Notes under the pieces: model-generated
Told to the model about the DNA's origin: nothing
Seen by the model: the letters and a program-made list of their open reading frames with translations, nothing else
Databases searched by the model: none
Source: Phascolomyces articulosus
Taxonomy: Eukaryota; Mucoromycota; Mucoromycetes; Mucorales; Lichtheimiaceae
Direction of reading: 5' to 3'
DNA: 64,000 nt
NCBI GenBank assembly: GCA_025677815.1
Contig: JAIXMP010000018.1
Location: 682,001-746,000, forward strand
Shown: in pieces, positions 11,195 through 23,279 of the stretch
How the letters are laid out: each line of letters starts with the position of its first letter
Numbering within the stretch: position 1 is the first letter of the stretch
Program-made: the position numbers and the translations under genes

Positions 11195-12795
11195 TCCTAA
11201 TGATAAAAAAAATCATTTATTCGTTTTACCTTCGTCTTTAGACATCGTAGGTGTAGTTGTTGTTGCTGTAGTATCTAGTCGTGATGGTTCAGCGCTTATG
11301 GTATTTGGTTCATAGTCATGAAGCACACGTCCTCCAGATACTTTAGTTCTTTGCAATAATGCAGCTTCAGCATCATCAATTAAACTTTGAAGCATTGCTC
11401 GTAATCGTTGAAAAACTTCATCATTCTCCAAATCTTGGTTTGATAATTTTTCTGTCAAGGCTTCATCATCAGCTCCCAACTACACAGTAAATATGAAAAA
11501 AAAATCAAGTTAATTTAGAAATAACAGAGAAGGGTGTTTTTTTTTAATTATTTGGTACTACCTCCAATGGTTTATCGGATACCGGGGTCAATGGACCTTG
11601 ATCAGGATTGCTATATATATTCGATTGTTATTATATTAGTATTAATAATTTTTTGGGGGGAGGGGTGAAAAAGACCCAAGGGAAATGAATTATTTCCCCA
11701 ATGGTTTTCCTGTTGTGCGATGAAAATGATTATAAAATATTCAGGGCCATTTACATTTCTAGACGTTTTTCCAATTCAACGATTTTAGCAGCTTGTTTCC
11801 GTAAAGTTGCTTCGAGAGTCGTATTGACAGCTAATAATGAGGTCTTTTCAATTTCGAGATCGGCAATCTGTTTATTTATTATTATGTATAGAGAAAGAAA
11901 TACATAAAGTAAGAGAGAGAGAATTAACTCCATATATTCAACTCAACCCCTTTTTTTTGCCTTAAATTTTTACGCCCAAAAAAAAAAAGAAATATTTTTG
12001 TTGTTGTACCTTACGATTCGCTCTTGCTTCATCAAGCCAACCATCATCACTACTCTCTTCACCACCTTTATTCAAGAATTCACCTCGACCATTCATGATA
12101 GTACCATGTTTTATTCTAGCGACAATTTTAGAGGGTGACACTTCATCTTGATCAGATAATTTCTGTTCTTCGTCATCGTCTTTTTCATCGTCATCGTTCT
12201 TATGGTGGTTTGAACGTTGAAGAATCTCTTCATCATCACTATTGCCATCGATACTATCAATATCATCCGCTTCTGAATCGTCGTCATCATCGTTACTACT
12301 ATCTCTATCATCGTCGCTATCAATGCTTTGATCGTCATCGTCTTCCTCATCGTCGTCGTTATCATCGTCATCGTTGTCGCTACTATGATTACTTGAAATA
12401 ACAGTGAGCTTTGATAAGTTAGAGTTACTTCTCGCTCGTTGAATCAATCGATGAGGTAATGTGGATCCAAAAGCCGGTTTTTGATGCGCGTATAATGAAA
12501 AGAAATTGGCAGGTCCAAGGACAGTGGCACGTCCTGCGTGAGTTGTTGATATCGTTGCAGACGATATAGTAGAAGACGATGCTGTTGATGACACATTGTC
12601 ATTGGTACTCGAATGATGATTTCCGTGATGGCCAAGATGATGGTGAGGTGATTTGAACTGTTTAAGAAACGGTGAAGAAGGTCGAATAATATTCACAGCC
12701 TTGGGTGGTGGTTGTACTTGCGGTAGTTTGGGTTGTTGTTGTTGTTGCTGTGCTGCTGTTGATTGTTGTTGTATCTGTTGGTCGTTTGCAAGCAT
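10621..12795 (-). CDS. Low-complexity coiled-coil protein, function unknown
   Basis: Five minus-strand exons join in frame: 12795-12010, 11867-11755, 11610-11562, 11479-11230 and 11117-10621, giving 564 aa. The N-terminus is Gln/Pro-rich, followed by His/Ser-rich sequence and a long Asp/Glu/Ser tract (about residues 145-215) from GAT/GAC repeats. Exon 2 encodes an amphipathic coiled coil (LEIEKTSLLAVNTTLEATL, then KIVELEKRLE) directly after WLDEARANRK. The C-terminal exon is Ser/Pro/Thr/Arg-rich and contains three SRTSSL repeats (10670-10725), which look like basophilic kinase or 14-3-3-type sites by inference. There is no transmembrane segment. The coiled-coil block is the only region likely to be conserved; I recall similar blocks in uncharacterised fungal proteins but give no name. 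Confidence 0.75.
11151..11194. repeat. (TTA)n microsatellite in an intron
   Basis: An uninterrupted 44-nt TTA-type run lies inside the last intron of the low-complexity protein gene (intron 11118-11229). It is a pure tract, so length polymorphism is likely. Confidence 0.95.
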
Positions 12796-13494
12796 TTTTT
12801 TTTTTTGGGATGGTGTGATGATATGTGTTTTATATATATAAATAAGTGATTCTTTGTTGGAATATGTAAGATATATAATACAAACAAATTCAAGACAAAA
12901 TATAAAAAAGGGGGGTTTGGTTTAGTGGTTAGTGGAAGCTATATACGATATAGATATTGAGAGATAGAATAAATATATAATGATAATAAAAATCAAACAA
13001 ATAATATAAAAAAACAAAAAAAAAAAATGTAAAGAACAAAAAAAATACGAAACTTTTTTTAAAGAAGTATCTTTTATGATAATATTAAAAAAAAGACGTC
13101 TTTTTGAGTCTTTTAAAAAAAGAAGAGTTGGGTATTTGGAGAGAGGGGTGGTTTATAAGTTTAGTTGGAAAAAGGGAAAAGAAATCCAAAAAACCTTGTT
13201 TTTTGCTTATTGCCTTCTTTTATTGATTTTTTTTTCATTTGCAACTCCACACTATTACTACTACTACAACACACACACACTCACGCTCATGCTCACGCTC
13301 ACGTACACATTCGTTATATAATATATTAATACCTATTACAATAATAATAATAATGCTCATTGCACTGCATACGAGAGTTTATTACTAACTACAATATAGT
13401 TGTTTGTTTTTTATTGCTGTTCTTATTTTCGAGACTATTTTATATATAAACGCAACATTTAATCATTGGTTTTCATATATATACATCCAATCCA
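12796..13494. other. Promoter-side intergenic region between two minus-strand genes
   Basis: It holds the upstream region of the low-complexity gene and the 3' end of the SWC4 gene. It contains poly-A/poly-T runs, an AC-rich stretch at 13268-13310 and an (ATA)n stretch near 13340. No supported ORF is present. Confidence 0.55.
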
Positions 13495-15731
13495 TCAAAC
13501 GAAATTTAATAAAAAAAAAGGAGAAAGTAATACCTTTTTCTTGATCTTGTGTTCGATTTCCATTTTATCGACGACTTTCTTCAATTCAAACATTTGTGAA
13601 ATCGATGATTGTAGTTGTTCGAAACCGTGGCAAACTGCTGCAGTCGGCATCACGGGTCGCGGACCTGTTTACATCCGCACAAAATCATGCGACACGTTGA
13701 AATGAAAAAAAGAAATAAAAAAATAATAACAAATGGCTGTCAGAAAAAAAAAAGGTTCTCGGTTCTCCGCATGTCTACCATTTTAGGGAATAGTTCAAAA
13801 AAAACCACAGACACAGCCAAAAAAGATATATTTCTTTGTTGTTATTTAACTTACCAACAGCTACTTCATCCATCACTTTAATGATTTTCGTTTGCATACT
13901 TGGTTTAATGACAGGAAGTCGTTGACTTTGCACATGGACACCGGGTATCAGTTTTTCCCTGGATAAAGACGGATCTATGATATTAGATATATATATTTAT
14001 AAATTTGATTATTATTATTTAGCACGAGTAAAATTAAGGTCCCACTTGGACACTTGTTTTTTTAATAGCCATTGTCTTTTTGGTTATATATGCACATGCT
14101 GACACGGACGCACAAAAAAAAAAGTTCGTATAACTTGATGATATATCCCCCACACACACTCTTTACTTTTTACTCATAATCAAATTTCTACCCCCTTTTA
14201 CCTTCCGTAGTTTGCCGATTATTCATCAAGGATTTCTTGTCATCCAAAGTCGCAGCAGCATTAGAGGCTAATCGTTTTCTTTTCTATTATTATGATGGTG
14301 ATGAATTTGAAAGAATTGTCCATTATTAAGGAGTAATCAGAATTTTATCCGCGGATGGAAAGGAATGAGTCATAAAATTATTGGATTGTCACTTACCTTG
14401 GTTTCCGGTGCATGGCTACTACTACCACTACTATTATTATTATTATTATTATTATTCATATAATGATGAGGGCTTGTACTACTGTTTGCCCTTGTTGTAA
14501 GCGGAATGGGCTGGACATGCATAACACTCTCCCTTTCACGAGTCAGTCTAGCTTCTTCTTGTTCTATCCTTTTCACTTCCACGAGTAATGCCTCTTCTTC
14601 TTCCATTTGTTCCCGTGTACGACTATATAGCACCTCTAATGCTTCTTTTCGTTCTAGTTCTTTTGCCTTGTCAAATCCATAATGTTGCTGTATTGATGTT
14701 TCATTCGAGGATGTTTCTCGATATTTTAATAGTGCTCTATATACGCTATAATAACGATCTTTTAAATCCTATATAATAGAATATATATATATATATATAT
14801 ATATTAAAAATAAATATATGGAATCAAGTGGAAGAAGATAGAAAGTCATAGTTTACTTCAATGGATCGACTCTTTCTGCTATATTCGTAACGATCGGCAA
14901 TAACAATAAACCGGAGGTCGTACTTTTGACACAGGTCAAGTAAATAGTCCGTTTCCTCTTTTGTCCACTCATTATCCAATTCTGGGATTTTACAATGTGT
15001 TTTAGAAAGGTTTGTGTTTTCAATGGATTGAAAAAAAAAAACGTGGGCTTTGGGTTATACAATTTATTTTTATATACCTGCAAGACATTGTTGATATTCT
15101 TCTTTGGTATATTCAAGTACAGCACTACTCTTTCGAGTATATGCAAATGGGTATTCTATTTCGTATATTTGATCAATTTCACTTCTTTCGTCTTTTTCTC
15201 CCACCTTTCATTCTAACCTGGTTTACTGGCATGGATTGCTTTGATCCAATGACTTAATTCCAAATCATCGGATCGTGCATGATTGATGAATCGTTCCATA
15301 ACCCTATATATATATATATTATCTTTATTAGAATTATTCTTTTTTTTTTTCCCATTTGCGCAAAAGAAAAAAAAATAAAACGCACCATGGGGTTGCTTTC
15401 TTTTTCACATTGAATTTCGTTTTATATGTCGGTCGAACAAGTGCCACAGGAGGAGCACCCCCAATTAATGAATATAATTCACGACTAATTCCATCTATAA
15501 TTCCATTGAAACAATAACAATTGAGTGTGAATCTATATTTTTATTTTTTGTATGGTCATGGTGTATCAGTGATTAGGCGCAAACAACGCGTCTCGATCTC
15601 TCTCTTTTTTTTTAAAAAAAAAGCAATTACCAGGTCTTCGTTCTGCAGGTTTGTTCAATCGTCGTAAATTACTGGCTTCTGTTGAAGGTTTTCCAAGTTG
15701 TAAAATATCACGAATATCCGATCCACTCATT
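13495..15731 (-). CDS. SWC4: SWC4/DMAP1 chromatin-remodelling subunit (apparent frame break in first exon)
   Basis: Subunit shared by the SWR1 (H2A.Z exchange) and NuA4 complexes in fungi. Nine minus-strand exons: 15731-15631, 15494-15386, 15303-15218, 15155-15078, 14981-14857, 14768-14397, 14283-14202, 13974-13855 and 13664-13495; about 413 aa. The SANT/Myb-like domain is clear (DNEWTKEETDYLLDLC, then FIVIADRYEY and LKDRYYSVYRALL), followed by a Glu/Arg coiled coil, an Asn run, and the family motif PGVHVQSQR in exon 8. From ATG at 15731 the frame reads M-S-G-S-G-Y-S-stop. The conserved DIRDILQLGKP lies one base out of phase, so one extra base, a +1 frameshift or an unseen upstream exon must be invoked. 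The last exon reads through a possible donor (GTATTA) to TGA at 13495, so the C-terminus is tentative. Confidence 0.88.
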
Positions 15732-15855
15732 ATGGTTTTTTAAAATAGTTGGTTTCTTGTAAAAAAGGTTGCTTTATTTTATTTTTTTCTGAGACCAATT
15801 TTTTTAAATCTGTTTCCATATTTGATATATTCTCTACTCTATACTTCAGTATCAC

Positions 15856-15887
<32 letters not shown>

Positions 15888-16094
15888 TAATTAATAATTA
15901 TCTACTATTATAATATCAAAAGTGATGGGTTGATTAGATTCAGGTACACACACATATTCAATCTAATACTTTTTTTGAAAAAAAATAAAAAGTCCATAGT
16001 GTTACAACCGCAACGAAAAAAGAGCAATATCGTTCAAGCGATTTTTATTTCTTCTTCCGCCAACACCTTATGCTGACACGACAACAACGTTACC
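15732..16094. promoter_or_regulatory. Shared divergent promoter of SWC4 and Sec39-like genes
   Basis: 363 bp separate two divergently transcribed start codons. The segment has a (TTA)n tract at about 15857-15887, poly-A/T runs and a pyrimidine-rich leader before 16095. No third gene fits, so both genes probably share this promoter; co-regulation is inferred. Confidence 0.7.
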
Positions 16095-19000
16095 ATGGAA
16101 CATTCAACTACACACGATTTTCTTTTTCATTTAAATCAAGGCAATTATCAAGCCGCGTTAGATACTGCCAAAGACCTTGGATTAGATACAGATATCATTT
16201 ATAAAAAACAATGGACCAAACGTTCCAAAAAAGAACTTACGACGGATGATATCGACCTACTTGATCATGTCCAACACGATAAAGCATGGGTGGTTTCTCA
16301 ATGTTTAGAAACGCTGGCAGACGATGCTTCTCTTCAACAAAAAATATTAGATATAGGTCTTGCAGCATGTCTTGTTCAACAAGAGCATCAGACCAATGAT
16401 GCAATGACAACAACAACGGACACGAATGAAATAAATAATGAAACCAATACACTTTGGTTACGTGCCAGACTTTATCTCCTCCAATATGCTGATCGACTCA
16501 AAACATTCAATGTCATTTGGCCCACATTACAAAAGACGACTGATTTTGCAACAGGTTATAATGATTTCCGTGATGCCAATCTCATTGCGCAAGCCATAGA
16601 ATATGCACAAACAGAAAATGCCACGGCTTTACGTGCTTTATTTGTTCATCATGGGGCGGTTGTATTACCCTATCGATTTTCTATTCTGGCAGCTATCCCT
16701 GAAACAGCAGAACCAAGTCAATTTGATTTACCACAACAGCGACCGCACGAAGAAATGGAATACGATGATGACAATGAGGAAGCAAAAGGAGGAAAAGAAG
16801 ATGAATGGATGCCACAACAACCATGGCGTGATGAATTAGATGTATCTGAATCTGTAGGTGATGTGATTGAAAACCCTACACCAGAACATACAGCCTATAT
16901 GGCTTGGATTGGGCAACAAGTGGATCGATCCGATTACCCCGCTTCAGCAGAGGTAGTAACGCAATGGTATGTGGATCGTAGTGCTGCAGCTGATCGTATC
17001 GGGTTAGCAAGTCAAGCATTGGAATGGGTTCGGTATGCGCGTTTGATGGATGTGACTGGACTCGATACACGCGAAGCCCAATTGGATTGGTTATGCAAAT
17101 ACGTTTACAGTGGTGGTCATGGTGACCAAGACAATACAGTTGTGGATCTTGATATGTTTAAAAAAACCATCACACCTTATGAAGTCGTTGATACATTATT
17201 AAATCAAACTGACGCTACTCGAATTGTAAATGATATGAAACAACTTGTATTACCATGGTTGAATGTATGCAGCACCATTGTCAGTCCAGATGAAGATGAA
17301 TCGGTGGATATGATATTATATCGATGGCTCTTGGATGCAGCCGATAAGGGTCATTTCGATTGGTGTTGTCTTGTATTTGAACACTCCAAACCCACTTTAC
17401 CGGACGATGAACGAATTATTAAAAACGATGAAGATTTAGCCCGATTGGCACTCGCTCTTTTTTATACCACCCCTGGATCTATTGAAACTCAAGTACGCAC
17501 TTTTGAAAGTTTACCTGTGTTTGATGTATGGGAGTTAGGCGAACATCAAGATAAAGAAAAACATATCGATATGGGTGCCTTGTTACCTTTGGCGGAAACC
17601 CCACTTGGTTTATTCACTGTCTTGCAAGAAGTGGGACCTTATGGATTAACACAAATGATGGATACACTTCAAGCCCATTTGCAATATGCTGAAGTATTGG
17701 CACGGTATCATGCCAGTGTCTCCTTACGATGGTATTTGGAAGATCATTCTGTAGATACCCAACGTCAAATGTGTATTCGTTTGGCTTCGCAGGCTGGATC
17801 TGCTCATTTGGATGATGATAAAGAATGGCGTGAATTGTTGGATGAAATGATGGGACTTCAAGAAGATAATAATGGGAAAGGTGTGTTTGCCAAATTGACC
17901 CGAACTGAAATTTTCGAAACATTTTTCAGTTCTTTATTACGATGTGGACGTAAGTTTGCTTGTCTGTTTTTTATTCAGAAGAAGAAGAGAAAATAAATAT
18001 ATGGAAGTTGGAACAATTTCTGAATATAATCACAATGATGTTAGGTTTCCGATTGGCCAAAGATCTTATGGTTGGACCCAATCGTGATAAAACATTGGAT
18101 ATTGGTCGTGCAGAACAATTGGTGCTGGATGCTGAACAAGAATTCTTTGATAATGCCACAACAGGCAACATGCATGATGGTAACATGAAATTAGCAATGG
18201 AATGGTAAGCTTTGATTCTTTTTATATACAGTATCATCTTTCTCTATCAATAATAATTTATCAAAAAAAAAAACAATTACAACAACTTTTAATCACATTA
18301 CTTTTAGTTTGAACATCTTGCCACCCACCGATATGGTCAATGAAGAAAAAGATTTGATCGTAGCAACCCATACATTGATATCAGAATACCATGTGATGGA
18401 TCGACCGGGTATTGAATTGATGCCAATCCAAGTACGTCGATCCACCAACCGTCTTGATCTGATTTCCAAATTAATCAATTCACGTCGAGGCATCTATCGT
18501 CAACCTACTCAAGTCCTTGACCTGACCCACAAACTAGGATATCAAGAGGACTTGTTGGCCCAAGTTCGTGTACTTGCCATGTTGGCCAGTGCAGCCTTGG
18601 TGGATGAAGACTTTGATATGTCGTACAAGTTATGCTGTGCCACGGTGGATAAAGTAAGGTCCATTGAAACCCATCCTCATCGTCGACGGTATCGTATGGA
18701 AGATATCAATCAAGCAGCATGGCAAGCATGTTTTAATTTGGGTAAAGTAGAATTGTTTGACAATCCAAGAAAACGACTGGATGTTTTAGCCATGGCATTG
18801 GAACTGACACCGGCTGAAAATGTCAGTGAAGTTTTGTCGGTATGGAGAAAATTGGACCGTCAAGTACCTCCTTCTGATTTGGAATGGTTGGAGGATGCTC
18901 ATCAAGATGTGGTCGATGCTTCCTCCGTGGTCACGGCAAGAGGCGAGGATGGCAAAGGTGTTGGATGGAATAGTTTATTGGATAGTGCGCGAAGACAACA

Positions 19001-19130
19001 ATGGCGATTGGGTGATTTGTTGAAAGCGGGTGGTGCTGGTGGTGGTAGTGGTGCTAGTTCTCCTGAAGTACCAGAAGGCAAGAGAAAACGAGATCAGTTA
19101 CGTGAAATGGTGGGTGGTTGGTTATTCTAA
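16095..19130 (+). CDS. Sec39/NBAS-domain ER tethering protein
   Basis: Sec39/NBAS proteins belong to the Dsl1/NRZ complex that tethers Golgi-derived COPI vesicles at the ER. Three exons, 16095-17949, 18045-18204 and 18308-19130, join in frame to 945 aa. The Sec39 signature is seen around residues 183-206 (LFVHHGAVVLPYRFSILAAI followed by PET). The rest is helical-repeat-like with many Leu/Trp/Asp residues. An acidic loop (about residues 219-238) interrupts it. No signal peptide or membrane span is visible, as expected for a peripheral tether. Length lies between yeast Sec39 (about 700 aa) and metazoan NBAS (over 2000 aa); NBAS WD-type N-terminal repeats are absent. It diverges from SWC4. Confidence 0.88.
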
Positions 19131-20892
19131 TTCTATTACCATTATTATTTTACCATGTACATAACACACAAATAATTTCCTTTTTAATATACTATCTCGC
19201 TCTCTCTTTCAACCATAAACTTGTATTTGCAACTTTAATTATACTCCTGTAAATTTTTATAATCCATTAAAAAAGTGTTTTTCGCTTAAAGTAAGTGGTT
19301 TATTATACCAGATAGATCTATAATCTGAAAAGTATTATATTTTTTATGTAAAGAGATTTCTTGTGTTGGATAAGAAAACAGATATTGTTGCCATTCAAGT
19401 ATATCATAATAATGGGTATGAACAATATACCGACTTCTTAAGCTATTTACAGACTATATCAGGCTATGATGGATACTCTTTTGCTAGTGTAAGAGTAAAA
19501 TGAGAAATATCATCCATTGAAACCAAACACCATACTGGGAAAAAAAATAGGTTAATAATATTTAGTAATTTGCTTTGAAAGTGTAGAGCTATGTATATAA
19601 GAAGTTTAAAAGAGAGAAGAAAAAAGGGGTGCAAAAATTCCAGGGGGTAGCGCGACCGACTCCACCGATTTTTTTTTTTTGTCCAAAGTTGATTTCTATA
19701 TAACTTTTGATTACCTTCCAAGTTACTGGGTATATGCCATACAATGCTTATTGTTCAAGATCATTCGATTTCATACCCATTAGTATATATATATATCAAT
19801 ATTACGATAATAAGAATGATGCATTGAACATAATGGTTTGTTGTATGTAAAATTGGACACTGATTGTGCTAAATTTTTGATAAACAAAGGGAAAAAACCC
19901 TTTCTCATCGATATAAATAGTTTCGTAATGTTTATGCGCCCTTTTTTCTTTTTTTTCTGCTCCAAACAAGAATTTGTTGTTATAGTTGGTTAAATATCAA
20001 GTACCTATCCTTAGCATCCATCTAGAAATAAATGGAAAAATAAATCATTAATCAGGTCCTCGTTTTTTATGGAGTTTCCGTAATGAATAGTAAACTGGCA
20101 TCTTTTTGTTTCAAACGTATTGTCTATGATCTATGAAACACATGTATCTTAATTTCATACTGCTATACGAGTATACTGAGAGTCACTCGTCTCTTGGATC
20201 ATATGTACTATTGTCAATGAGATAATAAGCACATCAGCTCCCTTACATACTTGAAAGAAATATTGTATAACTCAACGAAACCTTATCGAGAAAAATTATT
20301 CCTTTTTTTCTCACACTCGTGAATATAGAGACAAGTTTTATGGTTAACTGAAAGTTGTGGTAAAAATAGTCCTTTTACAATATAAGGGCTCATCATCAGC
20401 TGTTCTCTCATTTTTGATGGACATTACCATACTTGTAAAACACCCCATGTGCATAATAATATCCTAATTGTTTATTGAAGAAAGGAACAATGGGTTGGAT
20501 GGTTTATAAAAAGTACTAAGGCCTATAGGGGACGCCCATTTTTTATTATTATGGAAACGTGACAAGAAAATATGTTAGTATAGTAACTATTCCTTTTGGA
20601 TAGGTTATACAATTAATATACTACATAAGTAACATTTTGAGTACTTATTTCCTTCTTTCAAGTTATTGACCGGGAAAAAAATAAAGTTATATCTGGTCAT
20701 TTATGTAACCCTTCTTAAACTTTGAATACGCGCGGAGGATCGGCTGTTATTTTTTAAACGTACTGCTTGCAAGTAGTTAACAAAAATCATGCATATCAAA
20801 AAAAGAGAAGCAAGCAAATTGCAATCGTCGAACACTGGAACTCCGCTCAAAGTTTTGAAAAAAAAAAAAAGGGATCACTGTTTTGTATTATG

Positions 20893-20973
20893 AAAGGGCG
20901 CGGGCGTTCGCTCCAAAGGGCGCGGTCTTCCTATATATATAAAGAGGCGCGCGGGTTTGCCGATAATCGCGGG
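20893..20973 (+). promoter_or_regulatory. GC-box and TATA cluster in AT-rich DNA
   Basis: An 11-bp word AAAGGGCGCGG occurs exactly twice (20893-20903 and 20915-20925). It is followed by TATATATAAA near 20933-20943, then by GGCGCGCGGG (20946-20955) and CGCGGG (20968-20973). The composition stands out sharply from its surroundings. It resembles an orphan promoter, but no recognisable gene follows. Confidence 0.4.
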
Positions 20974-21454
20974 CCACAATTACAATCTTCTTGAACGATA
21001 AGCATTCAGTGGTATGGTAAGATTTGTCCTACGATCCAAGAGATAATGATATGCTCACAAGAAAATGAAAAAGTTTTTTTTGTTTGTATGAGAATCATAA
21101 ATAAATAAATTTATTGTTGTTGAGAATAAAATTACTTGTTATTTATGTAAATATAAATAAAATGCATGAAATGATGGGGGAATTTTGTTATCATAGAAGA
21201 AAACCCGAATATTCAATCTGATTGTGCAACATAACCTTTTTTACCATTCAAGTTATTTACAATTGTACAACAGGTCATCGTATTGTTAGTAGTAATACTT
21301 GTTGTTGTTGCTGGGACGCCTTATATTTATCTTTAAAGTTTAAAACAATGTATGGTTTTGTAACAGATTTTGATGATTTATATACATCAAGTACCTTTAA
21401 TCATTGTAATAACTTCTTTATACCAAATAAAGACAATCTTGTGCTCCCATTTTG

Positions 21455-21482
21455 ACGTGGATGTACTACCAGCGATCCACGT
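21455..21482. repeat. Short palindrome ACGTGGAT...ATCCACGT
   Basis: Perfect 8-bp arms (21455-21462 and 21475-21482) flank a 12-nt spacer, about 600 bp upstream of the Apd1-like start. It could be a dimeric transcription factor site; this is inference. Confidence 0.5.
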
Positions 21483-22076
21483 GTGGTCCCTCTACATAGG
21501 TGATGATGATAGTAATCATTAAGTCAACAGCTTCATACAAAAATCATGTGGGTTTTCTTTTCATGATGATTAGTTTCTTATATAAAGACAAAAGAGAAGA
21601 TCACCAAACATCCTATCTTTATTATATTTCAATAGCAAGATAATTATAAAGAAAGTAACAAGTTACTATTTTTGTTTTTCTCACGGGGATGATGAATTAT
21701 AGATAAATAATGATGCTGAACCTTTTTACCGCATGGGTTGGTTAAGGGGAGGGGTTATTATGGATAATTAGATTTATTTAGTAAATGGAAAGTGGAGTGA
21801 GTGACCATAAGTGAAAAAAATGCGGAAGCGGGATCTGATAAAAACTCAACAAGCCCCGAATAAGGTTGACAAGTGCATTTCATTATATAAAAAGAGGTGG
21901 AAGTTATCTGTTTCTCCCTTTCTCTTCCTTTTTCTTTCACTTTTCTATATATATTTCTATTTCCTTTGCAAATTAACCTCCCCTCTCTTCTTCTTTTTAT
22001 TCTTTATATATATATATTCATCATTATTCATATCATCATTCAAAAGTTTTATTATACACATTTACATTTTTATATA

Positions 22077-23258
22077 ATGGCATCTTTATTACGAAAACTG
22101 GGGAACGCTGTTGGATATACTGTTGAAGAACAAGAACCACCAGTCGACATTGATCAGATTCCACCATCCGATTGTATTGTCAATGGCGATTGTGCGTCAT
22201 GTCCAGCCCCTTGTGACGATCATAAACAATTTCCTTCCTATCTTCAATTTGATACAGAAACCCCTCTCTTGGGTTCCATGAAACCTTACGGTCGTCAGGT
22301 TATGATCAGTACGGGTCAAGTGGATTGGGCAGAAAAGATTGAAAACGATGAAGGCACATTGGCAGCCAACTTGAGTTCAATTATTAAAAAACAATACGAT
22401 GAAAAACAAGGCCGGATCTTTATTACCAATACATCCAGATTAACACAGCAGTCTACTTTAAATGGTGCTCAGGATGTGATTATTTTACCAGATAATATAC
22501 TTGTCACCAATGTTACGCCCGATCGTGCAAAAGCCTTCTTTGATAAATTCCTCAACGTACCGATTCCTTCCTTTTCTGCACCTGATGAACAACAGCAACA
22601 ACAAACAAATAATGGATATACAAATGGATACTCAACAAATGGGGGAGTCATATCATCGCCAACAACAACTAATGGATATACCAATGGCCATGTCAACGGA
22701 CATCGTCATCATCGTCATAGTAATGGACATGCAAAGGGCCAATCGAACGGTCATACCAACGAATATGCATCAACACCTGATGATATGCAGATCATAAAAA
22801 ATACACATAAAGCCATGATTTTGATCTGTTCACATAAAAAGCGTGACAAGCGATGTGGCATAACGGCACCTATTCTCGGAGCTGAATTTGATAATGTGTT
22901 ACGGGAAAAGGATATGACAGAGGATGAAGTGGCCATTTATATGGTGAGCCATGTTGGAGGTAAGAATTTATAAATATATATAAAACATGTTATGATTTCA
23001 GCCGGACTCAAACCGACATCTTTGTTTATTGTTTATTTATTTTTTATTGAAAAAAAAAAAGGTCACAAATTTGCAGGTAATGTAATCTGTTACATTCATG
23101 AAGGTCAAACTGGTATTTGGTATGGACGCGTGAACACTTGCCATTGTCGAGCTATTATTGAAGAAACCATCATGGAAGGAAAGGTCATTAAAGATTTATA
23201 CCGAGGAGCAATGTCACACAGTTTTGGTGAAATAAAATCTGATAGACTACGTTGGTAA
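22077..23258 (+). CDS. Apd1/sucrase-ferredoxin-like Fe-S protein
   Basis: Members (yeast Apd1, Aim32) carry a C-terminal thioredoxin-like ferredoxin domain with a [2Fe-2S] cluster held by two Cys and two His. Exons 22077-22959 and 23062-23258 join in frame to 359 aa; the start is the first ATG after a pyrimidine-rich leader. Candidate ligands are Cys251 and Cys260 (C-x8-C in CSHKKRDKRC) and His292 and His296 (SHVGGHK), matching the Cys/Cys/His/His pattern of yeast Apd1. GHKFAGNV is the family signature. An N-terminal segment has four clustered Cys (33-46). A linker rich in Gln, then Asn-Gly and His (about 171-230) separates the halves. The function of the family is poorly known (redox, metal or drug tolerance in yeast). 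Confidence 0.88.
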
Positions 23259-23279
23259 AAAAAAAAAAAAAAAAAAAAA
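23256..23279 (+). repeat. Homopolymer A run at the Apd1-like stop codon
   Basis: A run of more than 20 A begins within the TAA stop codon and continues into the 3' flank. It may be a simple slippage tract; a retrocopied poly(A) tail is unlikely because the gene keeps its intron. Confidence 0.9.

Larger units (their letters stand above)
19131..22076. other. Gene-free region with short structured elements
   Basis: No supported coding sequence was found over 2.9 kb. It contains a short GC-rich promoter-like module (20893-20973), an 8-bp palindrome with a 12-nt loop (21455-21482) and the pyrimidine-rich leader of the Apd1-like gene (21900-22076). The remaining open frames lack motifs or splice continuity. 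Confidence 0.6.

Noticed and set aside
12135..12401. Long plus-strand frame opposite the acidic tract
   Set aside because: It is the antisense of the GAT/GAC repeats (His/Arg/Tyr-rich) and lies within a supported minus-strand exon.
19620..19690. tRNA-like A-box word on the minus strand (GTGGAGTCGGTCGCGC) with a T-run after it
   Set aside because: No B box, anticodon arm or acceptor stem pairing within 90 nt, so not a tRNA.
22990..23060. B-box-like GGTTTGAGTCC on the minus strand inside the Apd1-like intron
   Set aside because: A T-arm can be drawn, but no A box or acceptor stem exists; the site is intronic sequence.
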